Source: Excoecaria cochinchinensis
Lineage: Eukaryota > Streptophyta > Magnoliopsida > Malpighiales > Euphorbiaceae
Assembly (NCBI GenBank): GCA_947683425.1
Contig: CANTUQ010000004.1
Span: 7,044,001 to 7,108,000 of the forward strand
Direction of reading: 5' to 3'
DNA length: 64,000 nt
The notes below the pieces were generated by a model, which was given only the letters and a program-made list of their open reading frames with translations, had not been told where the DNA came from and did no database searches. A program made the position numbers and the translations under genes. Shown here in pieces: positions 35,711-48,362 of this stretch (position 1 is the first letter of the stretch; each line of letters opens with the position of its first letter).

Positions 35711-36683
35711 TTTGCATTTGAGACTTTGCTCTGAAAGTGCTTTGGTTAAAATGTATAATTGGGTTTTTAAAACTTAAAATTCTATCTCTTTTCAAAATTA
35801 CATCGCATTTTAAAGCCTTAGACTTACGATAGTTTGTCCCTCTTTACCTCAGTGAGTTCCCAAAGCACGACCCTACTTTCACTCATTGTAGGGAAGTGTC
35901 AAGGATAATCACTAGCCTAAGCCTTGTACCTTTTGGTATATCAAATGGAGACCCGATCGGTCGCTACGCTCGTGATGAGCTAGACCCGTTGGCAGGGACC
36001 ATGCTTGGGTAGCCCTAAAATTTCATCACCTTGACCAAAGCCCATGTAATGGCAAGTAAAAACTTCCACTAGGTGGTATGCTCTTTAATACGATGCTCGT
36101 GGTGTGGGCCATCACGTATTAAGCAAAATCAAGCAAATTAAGTGGTCTTTTATCAAAGGCTTTCATGCCCCGATGAGTCCACCTTAACTTGATTGAATTG
36201 TCCCAATACGTAATGGCCAAAATGCATACACATGTACATTAGATAAGATTATTATGCTGCCGATTTTCCACCGTGCACTACACGTGTCCAATGGGCTCCC
36301 TGCTAACCCTCGGATGAAGCTTACCTAGGAAAGAGACCGCACGACCTCGTGTGTGGGAGTGATAAGGTTGGAAGGATTTATCTGCTTGCAAGTGGTTGTG
36401 GATACTGCACAGCACGCTCGTGCATCGCATGTCATTCATGCATGTTAATAAAATAAATACATGTACAAATAATAATATTTTATCTCATGCTATGTGTGTA
36501 TATATCCTCTCGTCTGCATATCATTTTTCGCATGTATATACCATCCTGCATGTAATTTCTCCCATGCATCCCATCGTATCGTGGTAGTTCATTGATCCCG
36601 CACTCATCAAAGACCATTTGCATGGCACGATCATGCATTGTATATGTCATCCATGCATCATTCTAACAATCTTGACCTTTCAG
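35711..36683 (+). other. 5' leader of element E with a conserved block and 3' splice site
   Basis: This is non-coding. The block 35893-36016, with GACCCGATCGGTC and CTCGTGATGAGCTAGACCCG, is shared with A and C. It ends in an acceptor CTTGACCTTTCAG followed by CCATTATAGATTC, homologous to the acceptors in A and C. The donor was not identified. Confidence 0.55.
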
Positions 36684-36755
36684 CCATTATAGATTCATCC
36701 AAGTGGACTAAGAGTTCTGACGATCGGCTAGTGAGGACAAGACTCGCCCTTTGGA

Positions 36756-38018
36756 TTGCTAGAACTAGTGCCTGTTTGGGATTCTGAGTCACTCTCTACA
36801 GCTAGTGAATCATCTTCCATGGCAGAAGAAACCAAAGCTTTGTCTACTCCAGACCTCGCTAGGAGACTAGAGGAATTTGAACGAAGGATGCTGGACATGA
36901 TGGGCGCCATGGCTGAAAGGATTGCTCACCCCCCTGCTCTACAAGCACCTGTCGCTCCACAACCACGGACAGTCCCTCCTCGGGGGCAAGCTGAACCGCC
37001 TGCTGGTGGGGGGGCTCCCCTCGCTGGAGTCGCTGCCCATCAAGCCGTGAGGGGTAGAGCACCCAGGGTAGAAGATGAGGCCATGAGGAAAATGGAAGAA
37101 AAGATCAAGGTAATCACACGCCTACTGTCGGCTGAAAAGGGGATCAGCCCTGAAGATATGGATTTGGATGATGGAGAGCTGTTGCCCCAGAGGTTTAGGA
37201 TGCCAGACCGGCCAAAATTTGACGGTACATCGGACCCTTCTGCACATGTTAAGCAATATACCCTGATCATGAAGGGTACAGGGTTGACTAAGAGGCAAAA
37301 AGTGGACTATTTCTGTCTCAGTCTAGCGGGTCCGGCAGTGGACTGGTATCATGGTTTGGATCGAAGAACGAGGGAAGATTGGGACTTGTTGACAGAAGAA
37401 TTCCTTAGCCAGTATGATTGCAGTACCAGGATTGAGGTCACATTGAAAGACCTAGAACTACTGCAGCAGAAGCCAGGGGAATCATTTCATGAGTACCTAA
37501 CCCGATGGAGAAACCGGGTCATGGAAATGAAGAGAAAACCTGATACTTCTCACCAGATAAGGTTGTTCATCAGGAATGCTAGCCCGTACCTAAGAGAGGC
37601 ACTGAAGATGAAGGGACTCAAAGACTGGGAGTCACTTAAAGATATAGCCATCGAAGCTGAGGCCAAACATCTGGACAAGATGGCTAAGCCTGCAAACTTG
37701 GCCTTGGGCGGAAGCAAAGGAAGCAACAGTGATAACGAGGACAATGATAGAGTAGAAGAAGTCTCAGCCACCGAAATGGCTCCTAAACACCTCATTATCT
37801 CAGGCAGACCATTATCTTGGTACTTTACCCATCTCATTAAGGAAGGAAGGTTACAACCCTTGCCAGTTGGGCCGACCCCAAGTCAAGGAAAGCCTAAGCA
37901 CAAAACGGACTGGTATTGTGCATATCACCAGTACACAGGGCACAGAACAAACTATTATCGTCCTTTGAGAGATCGTATTCAAGCATTAATGTCTGATCCA
38001 GAAGAGCAAAAGGAGTAA
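36756..38018 (+). CDS. gag: Gag of element E
   Basis: This is an intact 420-residue frame. It has an acidic, Ser-rich N-terminus; a heptad-like segment (LARRLEEFERRMLDMMGAM, about residues 34-52); a Pro-rich stretch; then a Retrotrans_gag capsid region with FDGTSDPSAHVKQYT, WYHGLDRRTREDW and HEYLTRWRNRVMEMKRKPD (about residues 150-265). The C-terminal knuckle reads CAYHQYTGHRTNYY; the final Cys of the CX2HX4HX4C pattern seen in A and C is Tyr here, so metal binding is probably lost. It is the only long undamaged retroelement ORF in the window. No protease or pol follows, so E resembles gag-only, non-autonomous elements that rely on a partner. The alternative start at MAEETKALS (36819) is possible. 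Confidence 0.85.
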   Translation: MLELVPVWDSESLSTASESSSMAEETKALSTPDLARRLEEFERRMLDMMGAMAERIAHPPALQAPVAPQPRTVPPRGQAEPPAGGGAPLAGVAAHQAVRGRAPRVEDEAMRKMEEKIKVITRLLSAEKGISPEDMDLDDGELLPQRFRMPDRPKFDGTSDPSAHVKQYTLIMKGTGLTKRQKVDYFCLSLAGPAVDWYHGLDRRTREDWDLLTEEFLSQYDCSTRIEVTLKDLELLQQKPGESFHEYLTRWRNRVMEMKRKPDTSHQIRLFIRNASPYLREALKMKGLKDWESLKDIAIEAEAKHLDKMAKPANLALGGSKGSNSDNEDNDRVEEVSATEMAPKHLIISGRPLSWYFTHLIKEGRLQPLPVGPTPSQGKPKHKTDWYCAYHQYTGHRTNYYRPLRDRIQALMSDPEEQKE

Positions 38019-40547
38019 AGGAAGACAAATTGAGTACCTAAGTGGAGGATGAAGGTGGTTCCCGTGGATGGTGATGAACCGTTGGCCGAAAGATGCTCTA
38101 CCGATGGAAACCGAAAGAAGATAGCTATTCAGATGTTCTTCTTATCCCAGAACTATTAGATGATGACATTTTTAATTCTGGTTTTTGTTAAATGAAATGA
38201 ATGCTTTTTGCTTATTTGTATGATGTTTCTAATAATTTCATTCCTTATGATCATAAGGCATCCATTCATTTTGACATTAACCCAATTAATACGACTCCAT
38301 CTAGTCTCGGAACTTTAGGGAATCCAAACAAAATCTTGATAGCATCTGATATAACTCTTGAAGAGAGGATAATTTTGAGAGATAATAGAAAAAAGAGCCT
38401 TTGCCTGGACCTGGTGTGACATTCTGAAAATTGACAAGGATGCTCTTGAGATCAGTACTACTTCCACCTGCCAGCATGACGATGAACCGAATTTTTGAAA
38501 GCCGTTTCTTTACGTCCACAACATCTGAGCTGCATATGGTGCTGCCGAATAAAATCAAACTTCGAAAGCTACATCAGGAGTTAGGAGAATGAAACTCAGG
38601 ACCTCCACGAGAAATATATGACCCATCAGAACCAAGCCATATGACCTCTTTCCTCCTGACCCCTTGAAATGTGCACCCTCAAGACCGATCATGATTGACC
38701 CTTGACCATCCAGAATCCTTATAGCCAAGTTTCTTGCTAAAACCCAATGCCCGACTAGATTGAACCACAACGGTCCCAGTGGTTAAGATGAAAAGTGCAC
38801 GTATGTGTAACTTCATGACTTGAACGAAGCTTGTTAAAAGAAAGAAAATTGGGGTGCAAAAAAAAAAGAAATTTAAAGAAAAAAAAAAGAAGAAAAAAAT
38901 TTAATAAAATAAAAAAAATAGAGAAGAAAAGAGAGAATTGATCAGGGGGCAAGGGAATGCTATTTGGGGGCGAGCTTTGTTCAAGTCCTGTTGATCTACA
39001 CATGCCTGCACATTGCCATTCTTCTTGGCTACTGAAAAGGACCTAAAAGGCTAACCCACGAACCATCCACCCAATCCCAGCCGTCGAAAACCATTTCGAA
39101 ACTTAAACTACCGAGGCCGATAAAGGTACCCCAGATCATCCAATCACAACCTGTCACCCTATCTCAACCATTGAAAGGCCATTTCAGGGTTTGAACCACC
39201 AAAGCCAATAAAAGCCAAGTGTGAGATTTCACATTCAAGCCCCAAATAAGGAACCCATCACCTCAACCAATCTGCACAAGGGCTAAGACCAAGACTTTAA
39301 TACCAAGAAGAACCGTTGTGAGAAGGAACAGCCTCCCCGGCTAACAAAGACAAAAGCAAATTCAATCTACACCGACGGACTGAAAGAGGGTCCATGGCAA
39401 AGGCTAAATAAAGAATAAAAAAAAGAGAGAAAATATTCAATCAAGAAAACAGCAAGGGCTAATTGATAACAGGAGTTTGATGCTCTCAAGATCTATCCCG
39501 AGATTAGATGAGGTCTCATTTTTTTCGAGTTAATGCCAAATAGTGATCATGTGTTATGAAATCAGATTGAAATGTATGCATTTATTAAAAGATGTATTGG
39601 TATGACCAGAGCAGTTCATCTTGTACACTCAAAGTTGTCTGAGTCTGATATAAAACTAGCACATTGTTACTATCTACCCTCTACCATTCTGGCTACTCAA
39701 GCACTTCAATCGACTCATCCAGCCATCAACTGTGAAGCCAACCCTACAGCACCTTCCCAACAAAGACCCAAGCTCATACAACCATAATCTGGGACATAAG
39801 CACATGCCAATCACACCCGAAAGATCTTTCGTAATAACTCCAACTTCTCTCTCAAAAAAAAAAAGAAAAAGGCCGTTAGAGATGAAAACCGTGACTGGCG
39901 CTTTAAGCAAAAGTTAGGCCAAAGGGCAGGGTGAAAACCTAACAACAGGCAGTCTGCCCTACAAAAAATGAAATGAATAAAAGCCGCTAGATTGGGTTGG
40001 GTCCATTCCAGGCAAAAAATAAGGCACAGGGTTATGTAAAAATCCGACAAGGACGCAGCTTCCGCTAAAAAAAGCTAGTGTGAAAATCCACGAGGGACGC
40101 ACTACCTTCAAATAATGACTACAGGTGTCGGGGGAGAACCTCATGATCCCCTAAAGGCACGAAATTCAAAAGCAATTTCAGAGGGCACCAATCCAACCGC
40201 AACTGAAAACTAAACCGGCCTTCGCCTCCCAGATCCACTCAGATGAATCCTTATCTTGCATTGCTGCATACATATGCATCCCACGGGCATGGCATTTAAC
40301 GATGCCCAACGTGCATTCACACATGCATGAACTTTATATATATCTTGCAAAAGCAATTCTTCGCACACATTTCGTGCACATAATCTCTGTGTACTTGCAA
40401 CACATAATCCTTTGCACATGCCTAGCACAAGCACTTATCGCGTGCATTTGATCTTTTACATGTATAATCGTGTACACATAATTTTCACACACTTATCCTT
40501 AGCATGATTTGTGTGCACAGCTTTGCACATACATCTTACATCCCAAT
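38019..40547 (+). other. Element E, deleted pol region and 3' tail, non-coding
   Basis: After gag a short stretch (38200-38420) matches the pre-RT spacer of B and stops where AFAWT of RT would begin. RT, RNase H and integrase are absent. At 38421-39400 I recognise nothing. At 39446-39485 and 39890-40110 the B tail reappears: the TTGATAACAGGAGTTTGATGCT block, a GGGCAG/CTGCCC hairpin (39926-39956) and the TAGTGTG/CGCACTA hairpin (about 40076-40105). The two accessory genes of B are missing. 40210-40545 has phrases such as TTTGCACAT and CGTGCACATAAT but no clear repeat. Confidence 0.6.
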
Positions 40548-42633
40548 CATTATCTTTAAGTTCTTCTTCAAGGCATTCTTAGTCTCTTCGGAGCATTATC
40601 TTTAAGTCCTTTTTCAAGGCATTCTCAGTCTCTTCGGAGCATTATCTTTAAGTCCTTTTTCAAGGCATTCTCAGTCTCTTCGGAGCATTATTTTTAAGTC
40701 CTTTTTCAAGGCATTCTCAGTCTCTTCGGAGCATTATCTATAAGTCCTTTTTCAAGGCATTCTCAGTCTCTTCGGAGCATTATCTTTAAGTCCTTCTTTA
40801 AGGCATTCTCAGTCTCTTCGGAGCATTATCTCTAAGTCCTTCTTCAAGGCATTCTCAGTCTCTTCGGAGCATTATCTTTAAGTCCTTTTTCAAGGCATTC
40901 TCAGTCTCTTCGGAGCATTACCTTTAAGTCCTTTTTCAAGGCATTCTCAGTCTCTTCGGAGCATTATCTTTAAGTCCTTTTTCAAGGCATTCTCAGTCTC
41001 TTCGGAGCATTATCTTTAAGTCCTTCTTCAAGGCATTCTCGGTCTCTTCGGAGCATTATCTTTAAGTCCTTCTTTAAGGCATTCTCAGTCTCTTCGGAGC
41101 ATTATCTCTAAGTCCTTCTTCAAGGCATTCTCAGTCTCTTCGGAGCATTATCTTTAAGTCCTTTTTCAAGGCATTCTCAGTCTCTTCGAAGCATTATCTT
41201 TAAGTCCTTTTTCAAGGCATTCTCAATCTCTTCGGAGCATTATCTATAAGTCCTTTTTCAAGGCATTCTCTGTCTCTTCGGAGCATTAACTTTAAGTCTT
41301 TCTTTAAGGCATTCTCAGTCTCTTCGGAGCCTTATTTCTAAGTCCTTCTTCAAGGCATTCTCAGTCTCTTCGGAGCATTATCTTTAAGTCCTTTTTCAAG
41401 GCTTTCTCAGTCTCTTCGGAGCATTACCTTTAAGTCCTTTTTCAAGGCATTCTTAGTCTCTTCGGAGCATTATCATTAAGTCCTTCTACAAGGCATTCTC
41501 AGTCTCTTCGGAGCATTATCTTTAAGTCCTTCTTCAAGGCATTCTCAGTCTCTTCGGAGCATTATCTTTAAATCCTTCAAGTCTCTTCGAAGCATTATCA
41601 TTAAGTCCTTCTACAAGGCATTCTCAGTCTTTTCGGAGCATTATCTTTAAGTCCTTCTTCAAGGCATTCTCAGTCTCTTCGGAGCATTATAGTCTCTTCG
41701 GAGCATTACCTTTAAGTCCTTTTTCAAGGCATTCTCAGTCTCTTCGGAGCATTAGCTTTAAGTCCTTCTTCAAGGCATTCTCAGTCTCTTCGGAGCATTA
41801 TCATTAAGTCCTTGTTCAAGGCATTCTCAGTCTCTTCGGAGCATTATCTTTAAGTCCTTGTTCAAGGCATTCTCAGTCTCTTCGGAGCATTATTTTAAGT
41901 CCTTGTTCAAGGCATTCTCAGTCTCTTCGGAGCATTATCTTTAAGTCCTTTTTCAAGGCATTCTCAGTCTCTTCGGAGCATTATCTCTAAGTCCTTTTTT
42001 AAGGCATTCTCAGTCTTTTTGGAGCACTATCTTTAGGTCCTTCTTCAAGGCATTCTCAGTCTCTTCGAAGCATTATCTCTAAGTCCTTTTTCAAGGCATT
42101 CTCAGTCTCTTCGGAGCATTATCTTTAAGTCCTTTTTCAAGGCATTCTCAGTCTCTTCGGAGCATTACCTTTAAGTCCTTTTTTAAGGCATTCTCAATCT
42201 CTTCGGAGCATTATCATTAAGTCGTTCTTCAAGGCATTCTCAGTATCTTCGGAGCATTATCTTTAAGTCCTTCTTCAAGGCATTCTCAGTCTCTTCGGAG
42301 CATTATCTTTAAGTCCTTCTTCAAGGCATTCTCAGTCTCTTCGGAGCATTATCTTTAAGTCCTTCTTCAAGGCATTCTCAGTCTCTTTGGAGCATTATCT
42401 CTAGGTCCTTTTTCAAGACATTCTCAGTCTCTTCGGAGCATTATCTTTAAGTCCTTCTTCAAGGCATTCTCAGTCTCTTCGGAGCATTATCTTTAAGTCC
42501 TTCTTCAAGGCATTCTCGGTCTCTTCGGAGCATTATCTCTAGGTCCTTTTTCAAGGCATTCTCAGTCTCTTCGGAGTATTATCTCTAAGTCCTTTTTCAA
42601 GGCATTCTCTGTCTCTTCGGAGCATTATCCTTC
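40548..42633 (+). repeat. 46-bp satellite-like tandem repeat, about 45 units, element E
   Basis: The unit is about CATTATCTTTAAGTCCTTTT, then TCAAGGCATTCTCAGTCTCT and TCGGAG. Units are mostly 90-98% alike with variants TTTTTC/CTTCTTC/TTGTTC in the middle. A few are shortened (near 41570-41600 and 41690). It occupies the segment between pol and LTR where Tat elements are known to carry variable repeats. Confidence 0.95.
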
Positions 42634-42911
42634 GTAGCATTGAGCTTTTTCCAGAATATCCCAAATCCTTTAAATCCATAAGGATATCTGCATCAATAGG
42701 TTAGATACCGGTGCGGCAAGGCTAGACACCGCATAGGTTAGATGCCAAAGCAATAGGCGTTAACACGTCGACGAATAGATGGTAACTACCCACAGCAACT
42801 TCAGCCAGTCCGGGAAGACAACCGCCTTACGTACACGTTTCTTTCCTTTCTTTTTTGAATTTTGGCTCACTTAGACACCTAGGTTCTAAGTTCCCCAAAA
42901 TTGGGGGCAAC
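42634..42911 (+). other. Pre-LTR segment and polypurine tract of element E
   Basis: It begins with a short AGGTTAGATRCC repeat (42698-42752). It ends with the conserved TTTTGGCTCACTTAGACACCTAG and the polypurine hairpin CCCCAA-AA-TTGGGG (42893-42906), then GCAAC and the LTR. Confidence 0.7.
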
Positions 42912-44240
42912 TGTAGACATTAGGTCCCGAGGCGGTCCAAAATTAGAATTACCCGATGATGAAAGCTATATTTGCCAATAAAGGTGTCAAAGATGATGCT
43001 CCCCTTGTCACAAATATCCCCTCTGTTCCTTTATCGATTTAAATGCGAAAATTTGCATTTTTTACTCTCGTTTTTTATTTATTTTTTTCCCATTTACTTT
43101 TTTTTTATTTCTATTTATTTTATTTTATTTTATTTTTAAATTTTTTTTATTTATTTTTACGTATAACGGGCCTGCGCGCAGCTGGGCCTGCGCAGGCAGG
43201 AGGGACGCTGCGCGCGTCCCTCAGCACACAGCAGGGACGCCGCGCGCGTAGGAGGGACACTGCGCGCAGCAGGGACGCTGCGCGCAGCGTGTCCCTCGCG
43301 CGTTGTCCCCCCTTTGGCCGCCTGCCCTCTTTTCCCTACAGTTTCTATTTTTTCTTTCTTTTGGGCAGTCTGTTTTGCCCGTTTCTTTCACCATCTGATG
43401 CATTTTTGGGGAAACAAAAATAAAAGCTCTTTTGGTCTTTTCCCATTTTTGGCCAACACAGAAAATTAAGAGGGTTTTCATCCCTCATTTTCAAAGGACG
43501 GCAACATTTTTATAAGGGAATTTTTTGGCTTTTCTCTCTAGCAATTTTTACTCTCCAGGAAGCATTTTCTTGATCAAAATTTCTTCAAAAATCTTTAAGT
43601 TTTCTTCTCAAGTTTTAGTCTTTGCTACTCTAAAATACTTAATCTTGGGCTTGATTTGAGCAAGAGAAATTAATTTTCTTAGCTTATTCATCCCACCAAA
43701 AATATTTTCTTGAACTAATTTATTTAAAATACGGATTTTTATACTTATTTCGGATGTTTATCACCGCAAAAATTGACAAGGGAAATGGATTGAGACATCC
43801 CATTTCCAATCTATAAATTCTGAGGTTAAACACTTTGGAACCACCTTAATTTCTCATCTATTCATCTTTTGATGGTTATTATTTTTGTTGATTTTATTAT
43901 TTTGCCATGTTTATTTTCTAGCTCTCATATTTTCTTTGCTACTGTTGGCATTTTAGTTTTTTAGTTTAATATCTTTGTGGTGATTTAATGTGAGTCTTGT
44001 GCTTTTATCCCTTTTTTTGTTTGTCGTTGGCCTCTATGTCCCCTCATTATTATTATTACTATTACTATTTGTTCTTACCACTATATTGAAGCATTATCAT
44101 GATTATTGCTAATACTACTAATATTTATTATTTCATTATTATCACTATTATTTGGTTTATTTGTTATTAATATTATTATGTTATGAATATTATTATATTT
44201 ATGGTATTTGTCCATTATTTTATTATTACTATTATGCTCC

Positions 44241-44309
<69 letters not shown>

Positions 44310-45490
44310 TTTATTATTGTTACTATGCCATGATTTTTGTTGTTACCATCACTATAATTTTATTGTTGCCATTATCTTGTCTTTATTTGATTAATTTCTA
44401 GAATTATTACTAATATTTTTGATGTTAATTTTTTCTGAGATTTAACTTGAGTCGGGTTATTTGAGCATCCCAGCGACTCCCCGGATGGGTCGTGACGCAT
44501 GGAGGATCACACCGATTTTGGTGAGATCTTTCTAAACTCTCTCTTTATGTTGTGTTTATGTGTAAATACTTATTTTATTTATGCACGCGTGCGATAAAAA
44601 AATCACAAAAATATTTCTACAATTAAATTGGAATTTTTACTAATAAAATTAGGACCAATGTCCATTATTTTAGCCGAACAATAAAAAATATCACAATTAA
44701 AACGAAGAGTTAATTTTCTCCAAAAATGGGATCACTCATCCCGGTTTTCAACTCAACAATCAAATAACTCTTCGAACCCTCTTCAAATGAACGCAAAGGA
44801 ACCAATGTCCCTAAACCTTCAATAAGCGCGAAAGAACCAATGTTCCTAAAATAAATGCCCTGATTTATATATGTCCTTTTATTTTGGTCTTGTGTGAGTG
44901 TTTTAAATTTAAGTTCATTTCTTTTTGGGTCCTTGTAATTTTTGGGCAACTTTATTTATTTTTGGGGATTGTATTTTGTCCCATTTATATCTTTAATTCC
45001 CTTTTATTGGGGTTGCATTCCGCCTCTATTTCTCTTGTAATTGTGTGCTTGTGTGTTTATCGCTTTCATTTATTGCTTTCTTTCTCGCCTTTTATCGCTT
45101 TCATTTATTTCCTTTACTTGCTTTAATTGCGCTATTTAATTTAAATGCATTGATCATATGAGATAAGATATATAATTTTTAGAAGTTAAAAACCCATTTA
45201 TAACTAACCAAAGCATAAATAAGAGGAAAGTTCTGAATACCGAATCTCTGGTCTAGACCGTTAGAGGTGAGAGACTTTTTCCAATTTCTTATAAATTGGG
45301 TGGCGACTCCAAATACCTCAAAGGTGCTTTTAGGCGTCATTAGGCTAGGTGGTTCTTCCCAATGTTCTATTGGGAGGAATACACCAATGATGTCTCATGG
45401 CACCCATGATCAAAAAACACAAACCAATACCTTGAATCCCGAAGGCGGATTCAAAGCGAGGGCCCTTACTGGGTTCCGGCACGCGTCACA
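42912..45490 (+). repeat. 3' LTR of element E (Tat lineage)
   Basis: 2579 bp, opening TGTAGACATTAGGTCCC and ending GGCACGCGTCACA. It is directly followed by ACCGG (45491-45495), the second TSD copy; the left copy is ACCAA (32939-32943). The TSD lies in the F integrase at RRCRTPV. It has a reduced GC island (43198-43310), a shorter ATT run (44241-44305) and the PBS-like copy at 45301-45311. Confidence 0.92.
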
Positions 45491-45626
45491 ACCGGTGTTC
45501 TACATCTCCGCCCATACAACACTTCATAAGGGGCCATACCAATACTTGCTTGATGACTGTTATTATATGCAAATTCCATCAAAGGCACATATCGATCCCA
45601 ATTTCCTGAAAATTCCAAAGCACAAC
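45491..45626 (-). pseudogene. pol: Element F integrase, middle fragment between E and G
   Basis: On the minus strand this reads FAYNNSHQASIGMAPYEVLYGRRCRTPV, a typical chromovirus integrase segment, cut by G on the right (TSD ACAAC 45622-45626) and by E on the left. Confidence 0.85.
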
Positions 45627-48357
45627 TGTAACAACCCGATTTGGCCGTAGTAGAATTTCGGAATTTTTGTTCGGGAATTCAAGAGTTTGTATGTATAAGA
45701 GAGTGTATTTGAGTAAGTGGCTTGTGTGGGGGTTTTTTCGCGAGTGTGACAGCGTCGCGGGCGCGACAGAATGTTTCACGTGAGGCCTATTTGAGTTGGA
45801 TTATTTGATGTCTATCGGACACGTGGCGGCATAGGAGTTTGACAAGTGGCATTGTAGGGAAGTGACAAGTGGCATTGTAGGAGAGTGACAAGTGGCATAA
45901 GACTAAGTTGCTTTACTTGAATTAAAGAGGAATAAGTGACCAAGGAAAGGGGAACACTTAGCTTAGTCAAAGATAAGTATGAATTAATATGGTTAGTGCC
46001 ATTTATGGGAATATTTAATTGTAGATGAGAGTTAACCGGCTGCTTTGGTTCTTACTTCCGTTGGTTTGCTTTTGGCCTTTGGTTTTGCTTTTCTTTTCTT
46101 CTTTCTTTGATTTTCTGCCGTCCTCCCTCTCTTGTTCTTTCTTTTGTTTCTTTTCTTATTCATTGGCCTTGATTTTTGAGTGAGTCTATTGGGTTAGTTG
46201 AAGAGAGAGTTGGGAAAGGTAGAGTTGATCTTTGAGAAAGGTAAGTGTGGTTGGTTTTCCGATCTGACCTCCTTTTTCTTTCTATTTTTGATTTAAAGTG
46301 AATAGAAGTTTAATTCAAGTATTTCTCTTTGGATGATTTTGTGCAAGATGCTATTGACAAGAGGAAAAGATCTGAGTTGAAGAAGAAAAGTGATTCAAGC
46401 TACGTTTTGAGGTCGAGATCGTGTGTAATTTTAATTTCAGTCTATTTTGATTGCTTGCGGTGTTTGGTGATATAGGTGTACATATGTTTATGATATGTGT
46501 GTGTGTATATGTTTATGAGTATGTGACCTGATCATTTGAGTGTGTGTTGATGATAGAGTTTGGTTTTGGCAATTTCTGTTCAGTTGTCATCTGACCTCCG
46601 TGTAATGTTTTTGTCATAAGTAGAGTTATAGACCTCGAAATAATTCTTGATCCATCAGAACCCTGACTTCTATGGCTATAAATATCTCAGAAATGACCTT
46701 TATCAGATTTTTGCTCTAAGACCCTGAAAATTGGCCAAAATAGAGGTGTCTCTACTTTGGCTGGTTCATTTGACCAGTTCAGCTTATTTAGATCATATAT
46801 GATGTTATAGATGTCTAATTGACCTAAAAATTGTCCATTTGAAAGTTAACATCCTAGGTTACAATTGTTAAGAAGAGAGTTTTGCCTAAAAATGAGGTTT
46901 AGATGTTGGTTGAGGCTGTACAAAATAGAGTAGTGAAGCAGTCCTGAGTTTTCGCTTCTGTTTTGCTATTTTGGGTATGTCATGCTGACAACCAATTGGT
47001 TACCACCATGACCAATGCCCAGACAAGGCAGAATCGAATATTTTTGGACCTAACGGTGACAACCAATTGGTTACCACCATGACCATCCCCTGATTTGCAT
47101 ATTTTGAGTGTTTTTCTTCCCGAAATGCACCCAAACTTCATGGTAAGTTCCTATAGCATGTCCAACTTATTTCTAACCTTATGAAATGAGTATGTGTGTG
47201 GTGGTTAATTGAAATTATAGGTAATTAAAGCTATGGCATAAGAGTTTAATAATTAAATTAAATGTAAACATGCTTTTTAATTGTTGAACATGACTTGCCA
47301 TGTGATATTAATTATATATGCTTGAATCATGATATAATGTTTGAATAATTGTGATGTACCTGATGGAGTGTATAGAGTCTTTATGTTAAGCCCGAATGGT
47401 CATAGTAGTGGATAGATAAGCATGCTTATAAAGGGTTAGAGTGCAGCTGCTAGTGTTGGCCTTAATTGTGCCCAGAGTTTTGAATACCTTGTGTATTCCA
47501 TAGAGTTTGAGTTAATTCTCCACATGTAAGATACTGTAAACAGTATTCAGAGTTACCCGTATCCACAATTGTTAAAAGTTCAGGCTAAAGTATATTCTGT
47601 AGTGTACAAGAGGTGAAGTGTTTTGTAGTGTATTTCAGGCTACTGTGTGGTCTGTAGTGTACAAGAAGTGTAATAGAGATATGCATATGTATAGAGATTC
47701 ATATAGATATACATGAAAATAGCATGATATGATATCAATAATATTTTGCCATATTGCTTGGATATTTACATGTGGAACTTATTAGAGTGAATGTTATTCT
47801 GCATATAAATGAGTTAAAGCCTGATGGTATCTGCTTACAAGAACGTGTATATGATTATGTGTATATGACATGATTAGTGATATGCATGTGATATAATTGT
47901 GACTTCGCTCGAAGTCTATTATATCTGTTCATCCCCACTAAGCGTTATCGTTTAGCACGGATATTTATTTCCATGTAAGTTTACAGGTTCGGATCAGTGA
48001 GCGGGCATCTGCGGGTCAAGGCCACTAGGAGTTATGTTTCGATCTCTTTTTGTATAAGATAGAAATAGAGTTTGTGATGTTTTGAGTAACATCATTATGT
48101 AGATAGAAAGTACGGTGTTTATATGTAAATGTTAACTGTATGGTATATGTACTGAAGATGTATATGTATAAAGTTTTTGTAATGTGTATAGTCTTATATG
48201 TATATATATATATAAGAGCAGTATGTTTGGCCCAAGTTATTCTAAGTATTTTAGTGTTATCGCTTCCGCTATTGTGTATGCGAGTGTACGAGTATTTATG
48301 TGTGTGTATGGCTGGTGGCGCCCCGATATTCCTTACCGGGGGTATGGGGGTGTTACA
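45627..48357 (+). repeat. Solo LTR G (F-like LTR type)
   Basis: 2731 bp, TGTAACAACCCGATTTGG... to GGGTGTTACA, with perfect TSD ACAAC on both sides (45622-45626 and 48358-48362) and no internal region. A GTCGCGG-GCGCGAC palindrome is at 45752-45768 and a duplicated GGTGACAACCAATTGGTTACCACCATGACC-type unit at about 46987-47090. One landmark (CACTAAGCG then GCACGG near 47936-47960) matches the F LTR in the opposite direction. No coding sequence. Confidence 0.85.
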
Positions 48358-48362
48358 ACAAC

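Noticed and set aside
40548..42633. CRISPR-like array
   Set aside because: There is no spacer diversity; the whole 46-bp unit repeats, and the context is a plant retrotransposon tail.
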